The notes below the pieces were generated by a model. That model was not told the DNA's origin, did not search any database, and was given only the letters and a program-made list of their open reading frames with translations. DNA of 43,559 nt, taken from NCBI GenBank assembly GCA_019359765.1, contig JAHHGU010000013.1, forward strand, positions 73,574-117,132. Direction: 5' to 3'. Position 1 is the stretch's first letter, and each line of letters starts with the position of its first letter. Position numbers and translations under genes: made by a program. This DNA is from Aphanothece sp. CMT-3BRIN-NPC111 (lineage in GTDB: Bacteria > Cyanobacteriota > Cyanobacteriia > Cyanobacteriales > JAHHGU01). Below, piece after piece: positions 25,901 to 33,107 of the stretch.

Positions 25901-28469
25901 TACTAGAAAATGCTTGATAAAGCGTTGCCAGTTCTCTGACAAATACGCCCATTGACCAACCATCAAAGACAATATGGTGTACGGTCAAAATTAGTGTATG
26001 TTCTTTTTCAGAAAAACGTAATATTTTAGCGCGTAATAGTGGTTGATGTGTGATATTAAAAGGAAGTTTTGCTTCCTCAATAGATAGCCTTTCGATCTCT
26101 ATATCACGCTCTGAGTTTGAGTAAGTACTTAGGTCTATAACTGGCAGACCTAAGCTATATTCTGGAGAAACAACCTGGATAGGTTGCCCTTCCCCATGAC
26201 TAAATGTGGTTCTTAAAACTTCGTGTCGTCTAATAATTTCGTTAAGACTCTGCGCGATCGCATCTATATTAAGTTCCCCGATCAGGCGTACAGTAGCAGC
26301 AAGGTTGTAAAACGAGTTGCCTGGTTCTAACTGATCCAGGAACCATAACCGCTCTTGAGCAAACGATAAGGGTATATCCTGATTTCGAGCAATAGGCTGT
26401 ATTGCTGAAACTACAGATATTTCTGCCAGTTGATCAAGGATATGTTTAGCAATCTCAGCGATACTTGCTCCCTCAAACAAGTCAACGACAGATACACCAA
26501 CTCCAAAGTCAATCTCAATCTGGTTTTTTAACTCAAAAACTTTTAAGGAATCAAGTCCTAAAGTACTTATCGGCTGCTGAAGCCCAAAAGATGGCGTTAT
26601 CCTTAGTACCCGTGCTACAAGTTCCTGTAGATAAGACTCTAGTAGCGGTAGGCGTTCTTCTGGGGCGACCTCAAGCAGCGCTTCACGGTTTAGGTGCTTC
26701 GGGCGATCGCACTTTTCAAAATCAGCACTATCTAGAATACTGCTTCCTAATATATCCAGATTTCTTGCCAAAAACTCCGCTTTACAGGCGCGGCGTTGAA
26801 TCTTGCCACTAGAAGTTTTGGGAATACTACCAGCTTTGATTAAAACTACTGCATAAACTTGTACCTCATGTTCTTCGGCCACTGCTTGACGAATTGCTGC
26901 TGTGACTTCCTCAACATTCGGCTTTTGGCGAAACTCTACCTCTTGAACTACTACTAACTGTTCTTCATTACTAACCTGGACTGAAAAAGCGGCACCACTA
27001 CCTGTTCTCAGGGACGCATGGCTGCGTTCTGCGGTTAATTCAATATCTTGTGGGTAAAGATTGCGTCCGCGAATAATAATTAAATCTTTAGCTCGACCTG
27101 TAATAAAAAGTTCGCCGTTATGTAAAAATCCTAAGTCTCCAGTCCGCAAAAATGGCCCTTCTTTGGTATCTGATAGATAGGCGCAAAAAGTTTGCTCTGT
27201 CTCTTCCGTTCGATTCCAGTAACCTTTGCCTATACTTGAACCTGATACCCAGATTTCACCTACTTCATCAGCCGAACAGCGGTTTAAAGTATCGGGATGA
27301 GCAATAACAATCTGTTGATCTGGCAATGTTTGCCCACAGCTAACTAAGGTGCGGACATTTTCATTGCTAGTAGTCGCTTCAATAACTTGGTTGCGTTCTA
27401 GTGCATCCCCTTGAACAGTTGTGATGACTGGCGCTTCTAACTTACGGCTACCAGAAACCATCAAACTGGCTTCAGCTAGTCCGTAACAAGGATAGAAAGC
27501 CTCTTGTCGAAAACCACAACATGCAAACGCGGCTGAAAATCGCTCTAATGTATCCTGGCGAATTGGTTCAGCGCCGTTAAATGCAACACTCCAACTGCTT
27601 AAGTCGAGAGTCTCTCGTTGTTCTGCTGTAATTTTTTGAATACAAAGTTCATAGGCAAAGTTAGGTCCGCCGCTGGTGGTGCCTTGATAGCGAGAAATAG
27701 TTTCTAGCCAGCGGTAGGGACGTTGTAGAAATGACACCGGGGACATGAGTATGCAAGGAAAGCCACCGTACAAAGGTTGCAGTATTCCCCCGATTAGTCC
27801 CATATCATGATAAGTCGGCAGCCAGGAGACAAACTTACTGTTGGGCGAATGTCCCATGAAGTGGTAAGTCATGGTGGCATTGTGCAGCAGGTTGCCATGA
27901 CTCAGCATTACCCCTTTTGGTGTTCCTGTTGAACCGGAGGTGTATTGCAGAAAGGCTAAGGTGTCTTGATCAATTAAGGGCGGTTGCCAATTTGCTTCTA
28001 TACCATCGGCAAGATTGTCAGTGGTAAGCCACTGTAGATCCCTGCACAAGTCCTGAAGTAAAGATTGCGTCTTAGACTGAATTGCTGTTGTAGTAAGTGC
28101 GATCGCCGCCCCAGCATCTGCCACTACTGCCTGAATCCTGGGGGTGTTGCGTTGGTTGCGCGGTGGATAAGCCGGAACGGCAACAACCCCTGCATATAAA
28201 CAACCGAAAAAAGCCGTTAGATAATCTAGCCCTGGTGGATACAGCAGTAAAGCCCTTTCCCCACTTAAGTTCAATTCCTGAAGTTGAGCCGCGATCGCAC
28301 GACTGCGCCGATCCAACTCTTGATAAGTCAGGCTAAAGCTTGCAGTTTCCACCTCTGGCAGAAACGTAAAAGCTATGCGATCGGGCTGATCTTGCGCTCT
28401 GTAGCGTAGGAGGTGAACTAAAGTAGAAAAACTCAGGGAGAGTTCGGGAAAGTCATTACACTTGAGCAT
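19938..28469 (-). CDS. Hybrid FAAL-ACP-NRPS loading protein: FAAL-ACP-C-A-T-Cy-A-T
   Basis: This 2843-residue protein starts the assembly line. Residues 1-590 form a fatty acyl-AMP ligase (YTSGSTGTPKG near 178, LPTYHDMGLIGG, TSGGPNFAY), which activates a free fatty acid. An ACP follows (LGLDSLK, Ser near 639). Next come a C domain (HHIVFDGWS near 830), A1 (YTSGSTG near 1308; hand-read code DLFNNALTYK, which I recall for Ala) and T (GGHS near 1692). A heterocyclisation domain comes after that: the C motif is replaced by DALMGD (near 1902), the DxxxxD signature of Cy domains. A2 (YTSGSTG near 2377) reads DLYNLSLIWK, the known Cys code, and a carrier (GGDS near 2769) ends the protein. The expected intermediate is acyl-Ala-Cys with the Cys closed to a thiazoline. 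No oxidase domain is present to make a thiazole. It is the first gene of the operon, with candidate Fur sites upstream. Its ribosome site is weak. Confidence 0.94.
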   Translation of the reverse strand: MLKCNDFPELSLSFSTLVHLLRYRAQDQPDRIAFTFLPEVETASFSLTYQELDRRSRAIAAQLQELNLSGERALLLYPPGLDYLTAFFGCLYAGVVAVPAYPPRNQRNTPRIQAVVADAGAAIALTTTAIQSKTQSLLQDLCRDLQWLTTDNLADGIEANWQPPLIDQDTLAFLQYTSGSTGTPKGVMLSHGNLLHNATMTYHFMGHSPNSKFVSWLPTYHDMGLIGGILQPLYGGFPCILMSPVSFLQRPYRWLETISRYQGTTSGGPNFAYELCIQKITAEQRETLDLSSWSVAFNGAEPIRQDTLERFSAAFACCGFRQEAFYPCYGLAEASLMVSGSRKLEAPVITTVQGDALERNQVIEATTSNENVRTLVSCGQTLPDQQIVIAHPDTLNRCSADEVGEIWVSGSSIGKGYWNRTEETEQTFCAYLSDTKEGPFLRTGDLGFLHNGELFITGRAKDLIIIRGRNLYPQDIELTAERSHASLRTGSGAAFSVQVSNEEQLVVVQEVEFRQKPNVEEVTAAIRQAVAEEHEVQVYAVVLIKAGSIPKTSSGKIQRRACKAEFLARNLDILGSSILDSADFEKCDRPKHLNREALLEVAPEERLPLLESYLQELVARVLRITPSFGLQQPISTLGLDSLKVFELKNQIEIDFGVGVSVVDLFEGASIAEIAKHILDQLAEISVVSAIQPIARNQDIPLSFAQERLWFLDQLEPGNSFYNLAATVRLIGELNIDAIAQSLNEIIRRHEVLRTTFSHGEGQPIQVVSPEYSLGLPVIDLSTYSNSERDIEIERLSIEEAKLPFNITHQPLLRAKILRFSEKEHTLILTVHHIVFDGWSMGVFVRELATLYQAFSSKNALPLPALPIQYADFTVWQRQWLQGEVLDTQLTYWKQQLSGSLPVLNLPTDFQRPPVQTYHGARQEFQISKSLTEALTKLSQQEDTTLFMTLLAGFKTLLYRYTNQEDILVGSPIANRNRAEIENLIGFFVNTLVLRTNLQGNSSFKELLHQVREVALGAYAHQDLPFEKLVSELQPERDLSYSPLFQVSFVMQNGLTQTLELPELKLSFTEVDTQTAKFDITLLIEEFEQGLIGTFEYNTDLFISASISRMVGHFQTLLAGIVAHPEANISNLPLLTQAEQYQLLSKWNNSHVNYPQDRCIHQLFETQVEQTPDAVAVVFEDQKLTYRELNQKANQLAYYLQELGVQPEMLVGICVERSLEMLVGLLGILKAGAAYVPLDPAYPQERLAFMLEDTQAPILLTQQRLLETIPQHNAKVVCLDTDWKTIQSQTQNSKLKTQNSSSLAYVIYTSGSTGKPKGVAIEHHSTVTLLNWAKEVFTPEDLAGVLASTSICFDLSVFELFVPLSWGGSVILAENALHLPTLPAANNVTLINTVPSAIAQLLQIDAIPSSVRTINLAGEALPANLVQQLYQINTIQNVFNLYGPSEDTTYSTYAKVEPDARGSVTIGRPIANTQVYILDYKQQLVPIGVSGELYIGGDGLARGYLNRPELTAHKFIKNPFSQEANARLYKTGDLARYLPDGNIEFLGRIDHQVKIRGFRIELGEIEAVLEQYPAVQQAVLVAREDEPGNKRLVAYLLPNQELSINDLRSFLKDKLPEYMVPSAFVLLEALPMTPNGKLDRKALPAPDTARPELEKAFVAPRTPEEKVLANIWTSVLGLKQVGINDNFFELGGHSLLATRLIAKVREAFQVELPLRSLFQYPTVASLVSAIAVRRRASAIAVHPKVKDLETQHSINSLPTIAPDWEQLQQPFPLTDIQQAYWIGRRGAFELSNVATHIYIEIESVNLDLERFNLAWQRLIERHDMLRAIVLPDGQQQILKQVPAYQIPVLDLRGQSSDVVNTKLEAVRESLSHQVLPTDKWPLFEIRASRLDNQKVRLHFSFDALMGDAWSFQILGRELAQLAQNPEASFSPLEISFRDYVLAELAHRHSELYQRSLDCWQQRIPTLPPAPELPLAQSISALKYPRFVRRSSKLAADTWQRLKTKANQAGVTPSGILLAAFAEVLTVWSKTPRFTIGLTLFNRLPLHPQVNDLVGDFTSLTLLAVDNLAQDTFETRVRHLQGQLWDDLDHRYFSGVQVLRELARIQGRNTAALMPVVFTSTLTQEALDKQAFPLEWLGERIYEITQTPQVFLDHQVFEEAGALVFNWDAVEELFPVGMLDDMFAAYCNFIQRLANEEESWQEANPKLIPQQQLHQLATINATDATVPAELLHTLFASQVRQRPEQVAVVASNRTLTYQELYCRANQLGRKLQQAGVKPNQLVAVVMEKGWEQVVGVLGILNSGAAYVPVDPKLPQERRSHLLAQAEVQVVVTQSWLNNTLEFPEKIQRICVDTEELANESDRALDIVQKPEDIAYVIYTSGSTGLPKGVTIDHRGAVNTIVDINQRFNVQPSDKVLALSSLSFDLSVYDIFGTLAAGGTIILPDARQTQDPAHWAELMRQEKVTIWNSVPALMQMMVEYAIAYPKLLQSLRLVLLSGDWIPLNLPAQIQVLSEGIQVISLGGATEASIWSILYPIAAVNPIWKSIPYGQPMKNQRFYVLNEALEVCPVWVPGQLYIGGIGLAKGYWRDRVKTAASFITHPQTGERLYRTGDLGRYLPDGNIEFIGREDFQVKISGYRLELGEIETALIKHPAVREAVVSAVGEQQSNKRLVAYIIPNQEIPTIEDLRQFLNQKLPAYMVPSSFMMLDTLPLTSNGKVNRQALPAPDWGKSELNESFVAPRTSVEKKLAEVWCQILNLQQVDIHKNFFCLGGDSILATQMISKIREAFQVEIPLCTLFDMPTIAGLSEQIEQSQGNDSKTKKSAIKPTSRDAYRTKLSSLKKGTGN
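23253..23289. repeat. HIP1-containing palindromic insertion in the T-Cy linker
   Basis: TGCGAT opens the segment and ATCGCA closes it, and an inner hairpin CGCCG-CCTGA-CGGCG lies next to a HIP1 octamer. On the coding strand it gives AIAVRRRASAIAVH in the linker between the carrier and the Cy domain, where length changes are tolerated. It is another small in-frame palindromic repeat, of different sequence from the one at 8764-8797. Confidence 0.5.
23616..23897. repeat. A-domain C-terminal segment, similar copy 3
   Basis: This encodes A7-A10 of the Ala-like A domain in the loading protein. It closely matches 11124-11411 and 7911-8198; the block around GTTGCCCGGTTCATCTTCAC is shared by all three. 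It diverges a little more than the other two do from each other. Confidence 0.6.
24574..24607. repeat. Heptanucleotide repeat, four GAGTTTT copies plus a partial, inside an NRPS A domain
   Basis: Four perfect GAGTTTT units followed by GAGTTT sit before the A3 core of the Ala-like A domain, encoding TQNSKLKTQNS. The last unit has lost one T, so the tract is not a simple multiple of seven, although the frame remains open. Confidence 0.8.
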
Positions 28470-28588
28470 TTCGGCTTTAAGCTAAGTCGCTTGGGTATTG
28501 GAGGAGCCAGCTAGAAGCTCTAGCTGATTCTGTTCAGTAGCGCAATGTTGCAGATTTGCACTTAACCAAACCTACAGTAGTTGCAATC

Positions 28589-28612
28589 TATTCTCAATAG
28601 AGATTAAGAATA
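28589..28612. promoter_or_regulatory. Candidate Fur operator 1 (inverted repeat with TTCTCAAT core)
   Basis: Arms TATTCTCAAT and ATTAAGAATA (one mismatch in ten when folded) flank a 4 bp centre, about 120 bp upstream of the NRPS start. The overlapping stretch around the left arm agrees at about 14 of 19 positions with the FurA consensus I recall for Anabaena, AAATAAATTCTCAATAAAT. Iron control of this operon is inferred from this and from gene content. Confidence 0.4.
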
Positions 28613-28637
28613 CTGTCATGCTTTAGTAAGCCTAATA

Positions 28638-28656
28638 GAGAATTGTTATCAATTAC
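28638..28656 (-). promoter_or_regulatory. Candidate Fur operator 2
   Basis: The minus strand reads GTAATTGATAACAATTCTC, matching the classical Fur box GATAATGATAATCATTATC at 13 of 19 positions. It lies 169 bp upstream of the NRPS start and overlaps the best candidate -35 element. In an AT-rich spacer such a match can arise by chance. Confidence 0.35.
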
Positions 28657-29054
28657 TATAATTTTTGATAGGCAGAAGAGTGTATGATGGCTTATTTGCC
28701 TCCGACACCTTGACTCTGGCACATTCAGCTAAATACAAAGCTGAAAAGCTAGCCCTGAATAGCTTTCAATCGCTTTGGACTAGACTAGAGTTACCTGCTA
28801 AGAAGCTGGCGATCGCAGGTGAAACAACCTGTTATTGAGGGCAAAGGTATAAGCGTTTGTGTGTCTGTATCCTTTGTTAAATAAGGGTTATAGCACTTTA
28901 AAGAGTGTTTTACAGTTCAATGTCGGTTTGGGTGGGCATTTGCTATCGGGATCTTGACAAAATAGGTATGCACAAGGCTTAATAATGAGTTAATTTTTCA
29001 TTTAGCTGAAATAGATGAGATGTAGAGCTGACGAGCTAAGTAAGAATTTTTATC

Positions 29055-30410
29055 TTGACTAAACAAACTAGCCCAACCAGTATGCGTACCTTTCTCATCG
29101 TCTGGCTCGGTCAATTAGTTTCAACTATTGGCAGCTATATGACCGCCTTTGCCATGACTTTATGGGCATGGGAACTCACTGGTCAGGCAACAACATTAGC
29201 CTTGCTTGCTTTCTTTACACAATTACCAAGTCTCTTAATTACTCCCTTTGCTGGGGTGATTGTAGATCGCTGGAACCGCAAATTACTGATGATGCTGGGG
29301 GACACAGTTGCTGGTATGTCCACGATCGCAATCCTGCTCCTCTATCGAACCGATCATCTGCAAATTTGGCATCTATATCTGACTGGCGCTGTCAATGGCG
29401 CTTTTGGTCAAATCCAGGAACTGTCCTACTCAGCATCAATATCAATGATGGTGCCCAAGCAGCATTACACCCGCGCTAGTGGCATGATTTCCATACTCCA
29501 TTATGGTTCCACTATCATCGCCCCAGCCCTAGCCGGGGTTCTTTACTATGCGATTGGCTTGATGGGGATTTTGAGTATCGACATGATCACTTTCCTTATC
29601 GCCATTAGCACAGTGCTGTTTGTGCATATTCCCCAACCCATGAACGGGGAGGAACACCAAAGCCAGGAATTGATTTGGCGGGAAATCGTCTTCGGCTTCC
29701 GCTACATTTTTTCGCGCCCCAGCTTACTGGCTTTACTGTTGTCAGCGTCGTTGTTCGAGTTTTCCCATCATGTCGGCGGGGCATTGTATTCGCCCATGAT
29801 TCTGGCGCGTTCGGGTAATGATGCTCAAGTATTCGGCAGCATAGCTGTGGCAGCAGGAATAGGCGGCGTAGTAGGAGCAATGCTAATTAGCATCTGGGGT
29901 GGCCCCAAGCGACGCATACATGGTTTTCTGTTGAGTATGGTGGGCGCTGGCTTAAGCAAGATTGTATTTGCCCTGGGTCGAATGCCATTGATTTGGGTTC
30001 CAGCTCAATTCTGCTCCTCTCTTAACTTTCCTTTAATGGGCAGTTCCAGTGATGCTATTTGGTTGAGCAAGATCAGACCAGAAGTGCAGGGGCGAGTTTT
30101 CGCTACCCGTTCTGTGATGTTGCTAGCTACTTCTGCGATCGCATCTTTAATTGCAGGACCGCTAGCCGACTATATTTTTGAACCAGCAATGATGCCTGGA
30201 GGTAGTCTGGCAAGAATATTCGGCGGCATATTCGGCACTGGTTCTGGTGCGGGTATGGCACTTTTATATGCGATCTCTTCAATTTGCTTATTAATAGTGG
30301 GCTTAGGCGGATATGCCTTCCGTGTATTGCGCGACGTGGAAATCATTGTGCCTGATTACGATGCCGCGCCGCTGGCAATTAGAACCGCATCCCAGACAAC
30401 AAATAATTAA
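29055..30410 (+). CDS. MFS exporter, EntS-like, probable siderophore exporter
   Basis: The protein has about 451 residues and roughly twelve hydrophobic segments. It has the MFS loop motif after the second segment (GVIVDRWNRKLLM), and the N-terminus MRTFLIVWLGQLVSTIGSYM is typical of the drug/enterobactin-exporter branch (MFS_3, EntS-like). It should sit in the cytoplasmic membrane and pump a small molecule outwards with proton exchange. It is divergent from a siderophore-like NRPS operon and 4 bp upstream of a secreted acylase gene. The likely cargo is therefore the lipopeptide made by the NRPS, which is inference from context. The start is uncertain: TTG at 29055 gives nine extra residues, while ATG at 29082 starts directly at MRTFLIV. 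Neither has a clear Shine-Dalgarno sequence. Confidence 0.85.
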   Translation: MTKQTSPTSMRTFLIVWLGQLVSTIGSYMTAFAMTLWAWELTGQATTLALLAFFTQLPSLLITPFAGVIVDRWNRKLLMMLGDTVAGMSTIAILLLYRTDHLQIWHLYLTGAVNGAFGQIQELSYSASISMMVPKQHYTRASGMISILHYGSTIIAPALAGVLYYAIGLMGILSIDMITFLIAISTVLFVHIPQPMNGEEHQSQELIWREIVFGFRYIFSRPSLLALLLSASLFEFSHHVGGALYSPMILARSGNDAQVFGSIAVAAGIGGVVGAMLISIWGGPKRRIHGFLLSMVGAGLSKIVFALGRMPLIWVPAQFCSSLNFPLMGSSSDAIWLSKIRPEVQGRVFATRSVMLLATSAIASLIAGPLADYIFEPAMMPGGSLARIFGGIFGTGSGAGMALLYAISSICLLIVGLGGYAFRVLRDVEIIVPDYDAAPLAIRTASQTTNN

Positions 30411-30414
30411 ACTA

Positions 30415-32526
30415 ATGTTTTTTAAACAATTGCACTCAGCTCGTCTTAGACATCGTTCATCCCAAATTTTTTTGTTAATACTTAGTTTCGTCTTTGCCTT
30501 GGTAATCGGCTTTTATAGTCCTGCCCTTGGGCAAAAATCTACTGAGCTACTTTGGGATACCTATGGGGTTCCCCATATTTACGGTAAAGATGCAAAGAGT
30601 CTGTTCCAAGCATTTGGCTGGGCGCAAATGCAAAGTCATGGCAACCTGCTATTGCGTCTCTACGGTCAAGCACGGGGACGGGCAGCAGAATACTGGGGGA
30701 AGGATTACTTAGAATCGGATCGATGGGTACGAACTATGGGAGTTCCTACTCGCGCTCAAGAATGGTATAAGGCGCAGAGTCCCAGTTTTCGCAGCTATCT
30801 AGATGCGTTTGCCGTTGGGATCAATAGTTATGCCCAGGAACATAAGGATCTAATTGACGACGAAGTTGAGGCAGTTCTGCCTGTGACGCCAGTGGATATA
30901 CTGGCTCATTTTCAGCGCGTGCTTAATTTCACGTTTGTGGTCGATCCAGAGCGAGTTGCAGGTATCAATAACGAGGATCACTCAGCAGGATCTAATGCTT
31001 GGGCGATCGCACCCTCACACTCTGCCAGTGGCAAAGCAATGCTGCTGGCAAATCCCCACCTGCCTTGGTCAGATCTATATCTCTGGTACGAAGCGCAGCT
31101 AACCGCACCAGAAATTGATGCTTACGGAGCAGCCCTTGTCGGTCTTCCGGTTCTAGAGATTGCATTTAATAACTCTTTGGGTTGGACTCACACAGTAAAT
31201 ACCCATGATGGTTGGGACGCTTACGAACTAAAACTAGCAAACGGCGGCTATCGTTGGGATGGTCAAATCCGAGCTTTTGAAACAGAAAATCAAGTACTAA
31301 AAGTTAAGCAGGATGATGGCATCCTGCGCTCAGAACCACTTGTCGTGCGACGCTCTGTTCACGGTCCTGTTGTGCAAGAAAAGGATGGGAAAGCGATCGC
31401 CATCCGGGTTGTTGGTCTCAACCAACCGGGCGGACTAGAGCAGTGGTGGGATATGGGGCGGGCAAACAATTTTACCCAGTTTGAATCTGCACTAAAGCGG
31501 TTGCAGATCCCCATGTTCACAGTCATGTATGCCGATCGAGAAGGGCGCATCATGCACCTGTTCAACGGTCAGGTTCCTGTTCGTTCTCAGGGAGACTTTA
31601 AATACTGGACAGGTATTATCCCTGGCGATACCTCTGCAACTTTATGGACAAAAACTCACCCCTACAACGATCTGCCGCGCGTAATCGACCCATCCAGCGG
31701 CTGGTTGCAAAATGCCAACGATGCACCTTGGACAACAACATTTCCTATAGCCCTTAATCCCGATGATTACCCACCTTATATGGCTCCGCGTGGATCGATG
31801 TATTTCCGAGCGCAGCGATCGGCTCGTATGCTTTTTGAAGACAAAAATATTTCTTTCGATGAATTAGTTAAATATAAGCACTCAACGCGCATGGAACTTG
31901 CAGATCGCCTCCTCGACGATCTGATTCCTGCGGCACGAAAACAGGGCACAGGATTAGCACGTCAGGCTGCCGATGTTTTGGATAAGTGGGATCGTAACGC
32001 TGATGCAGATAGCCGTGGTGCGGTGCTGTTTGCCGCTTGGATTCAAGAGTTAAATCCTGATACTCTATTTGCTACCCCTTGGAGCAAGGACTCACCACTA
32101 AATACACCCGATGGTCTTGCCGATCCAGCTAGTGCAGTAAAGGCTCTCGAAGCTGCTGCTAGCAAAGTAAAAGCCGCCTATGGTGCTTTAGATGTACCCT
32201 GGGGTAAAGTTTTCCGGCTTCAGTATGCTGGTGTGGATCTGCCTGCTAACGGTGCTAACGATCCCCTTGGCGTTTTCAGCAATCTGTGGTTTGTTCCCAC
32301 TGAGGATGGGCGCTTTCAAACTATTGGCGGGGATTCCTACATAGCTGCGATTGAGTTCTCCAACCCAGTTAAGGCTAAGGTTCTAACTAGCTACGGAAAC
32401 TCTACTCAGCCAAACTCGCCCCATAAGACGGATCAGTTAGATATGTTCGCTCGTAAAGAGTTGCGATCTGTATGGCGATCGCGCAAAGAAATTGAAGCTC
32501 ATCTGGCTTCACGTCAAGTCTTTTGA
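30415..32526 (+). CDS. Secreted penicillin-acylase family Ntn-hydrolase (PvdQ/AHL-acylase-like)
   Basis: The chosen ATG at 30415 gives 703 residues beginning with a basic stretch and a hydrophobic segment ending near SPALGQ (residue 40), a signal peptide. The frame is also open upstream to 30313, but that would overlap the exporter and hide the signal. The family is made as a proenzyme that cuts itself so that a Ser becomes the N-terminal nucleophile. Here the site is GSNAWAIAP, Ser near residue 194, followed by LLANPHLPW. An early block reads WDTYGVPHIYGKD, as in the family. The length fits PvdQ, QuiP and Anabaena AiiC. PvdQ removes the acyl chain from the pyoverdine precursor in the periplasm; AiiC cleaves acyl-homoserine lactones. 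Position after the exporter of an acyl-NRPS cluster favours siderophore maturation, but lactone quenching is the main alternative. Confidence 0.85.
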   Translation: MFFKQLHSARLRHRSSQIFLLILSFVFALVIGFYSPALGQKSTELLWDTYGVPHIYGKDAKSLFQAFGWAQMQSHGNLLLRLYGQARGRAAEYWGKDYLESDRWVRTMGVPTRAQEWYKAQSPSFRSYLDAFAVGINSYAQEHKDLIDDEVEAVLPVTPVDILAHFQRVLNFTFVVDPERVAGINNEDHSAGSNAWAIAPSHSASGKAMLLANPHLPWSDLYLWYEAQLTAPEIDAYGAALVGLPVLEIAFNNSLGWTHTVNTHDGWDAYELKLANGGYRWDGQIRAFETENQVLKVKQDDGILRSEPLVVRRSVHGPVVQEKDGKAIAIRVVGLNQPGGLEQWWDMGRANNFTQFESALKRLQIPMFTVMYADREGRIMHLFNGQVPVRSQGDFKYWTGIIPGDTSATLWTKTHPYNDLPRVIDPSSGWLQNANDAPWTTTFPIALNPDDYPPYMAPRGSMYFRAQRSARMLFEDKNISFDELVKYKHSTRMELADRLLDDLIPAARKQGTGLARQAADVLDKWDRNADADSRGAVLFAAWIQELNPDTLFATPWSKDSPLNTPDGLADPASAVKALEAAASKVKAAYGALDVPWGKVFRLQYAGVDLPANGANDPLGVFSNLWFVPTEDGRFQTIGGDSYIAAIEFSNPVKAKVLTSYGNSTQPNSPHKTDQLDMFARKELRSVWRSRKEIEAHLASRQVF

Positions 32527-32682
32527 ATGATAGCCTCAATAGCGTATTGCTGGTTCAAGCGTCCCTGGTGTTGCAAAGGCTACTTGCAATCGCTGACCTC
32601 AGTCGTTAGCTTGCTCATCGGTAAGGTGAGCACCGTCTACTCTACCTTTGCATTAAGATCTACAGAAGACGGAGAAGTAAAA

Positions 32683-32687
32683 GGGAG
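32683..32687 (+). promoter_or_regulatory. Ribosome binding site GGGAG for the 32695 start
   Basis: GGGAG lies 7 bases before the ATG at 32695. It is the reason for preferring this start over an ATG at 32527 that directly follows the acylase stop and has no such site. Confidence 0.6.
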
Positions 32688-32694
32688 TCATCGT

Positions 32695-32967
32695 ATGCAA
32701 ACAATCCTTTTAAGCCATGAAGAGGTTGCACGGCGTGCGAGACAACTTTACGAAAGCAGCATTCGTCAACAAGTGGAGTCTGAAGATAACATCGGTAAGA
32801 TGGTCATTATCGATGTTGAAACAGGTGAATACGAAGTTGACAAAACTGGTTTGCAAGCAGCGCGGCATTTAAGCGAGAAACATCCGAATGCTCGACTCTT
32901 TGGTATACGTATTGGATACAACGTTGCGGCTTCATTTGGTGGTGTCATGGAGCGTGTTCGTAGATGA
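32695..32967 (+). CDS. Small conserved hypothetical protein paired with a retropepsin-like protease
   Basis: The protein has 90 residues, beginning MQTILLSHEEVARRARQLYE with GYNVAASFGGVMERVRR at the end. It is soluble, with a helical charged N-terminal half and the strand-like stretch GKMVIIDVETGEYEVD. I recall such proteins next to small 'clan AA' aspartic proteases in cyanobacteria. Here the stop overlaps the start of such a protease remnant by ATGA. Its function is unknown; a two-gene unit such as a toxin-antitoxin pair is only a guess. It follows the acylase gene by 168 bp with its own ribosome site, so it need not belong to the siderophore pathway. Confidence 0.65.
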   Translation: MQTILLSHEEVARRARQLYESSIRQQVESEDNIGKMVIIDVETGEYEVDKTGLQAARHLSEKHPNARLFGIRIGYNVAASFGGVMERVRR

Positions 32968-33107
32968 TTTCTGGTATCGTGACTAACGGACATGCGACTG
33001 TTACTGTGGCATTTCGTCTTTCAAATCGCTCAAACCTTCCTATTGAATTTGTCATATATACAGGTTTCACCGATTACCTTATGTTAGGGCATGAGCAACG
33101 AGCTTAA
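32964..33107 (+). pseudogene. Truncated clan AA (retropepsin-like) aspartic protease remnant
   Basis: This is a 47-residue frame starting in an ATGA overlap with the preceding gene: MISGIVTNGHATVTVAFRL..., then EFVIYTGFTDYL. In active retropepsin-like proteins this segment is FxIDTGFTGYL, with the catalytic Asp in DTG. Here it is YTG, and the frame ends after LMLGHEQRA, well short of the usual 110-130 residues. It has therefore lost both the catalytic Asp and the C-terminal two thirds. I did not find the missing part in the following 300 bp. Confidence 0.6.

Larger units (their letters stand above)
28470..29054. other. Divergent intergenic control region (585 bp) between NRPS operon and exporter gene
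   Basis: No gene is visible here. The region must hold the promoter of the minus-strand NRPS operon and that of the plus-strand exporter and acylase genes. It is AT-rich in its middle part and contains two candidate Fur-type operators (28589-28612 and 28638-28656) and a HIP1-like GCGATCGC near 28809. I could not identify convincing -35/-10 pairs. TTGATA at about 28645-28650 on the minus strand, with TTACTA 17 bases further, is the best weak candidate for the NRPS promoter. Confidence 0.6.

Noticed and set aside
28797..28820. HIP1 octamers as regulatory sites
   Set aside because: GCGATCGC is spread over the whole window, in and between genes. It is a genome signature of cyanobacteria and not a site specific to these promoters.
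30313..30414. Longer open frame for the acylase starting inside the exporter gene
   Set aside because: It would overlap the exporter by about 100 bp and bury the signal peptide. The ATG at 30415 starts directly with a proper signal sequence.
32527..32694. ATG at 32527 as start of the small conserved gene
   Set aside because: The extra 56 residues (Cys/Trp-rich, unlike the rest) have no ribosome site. The ATG at 32695 has GGGAG at good spacing.
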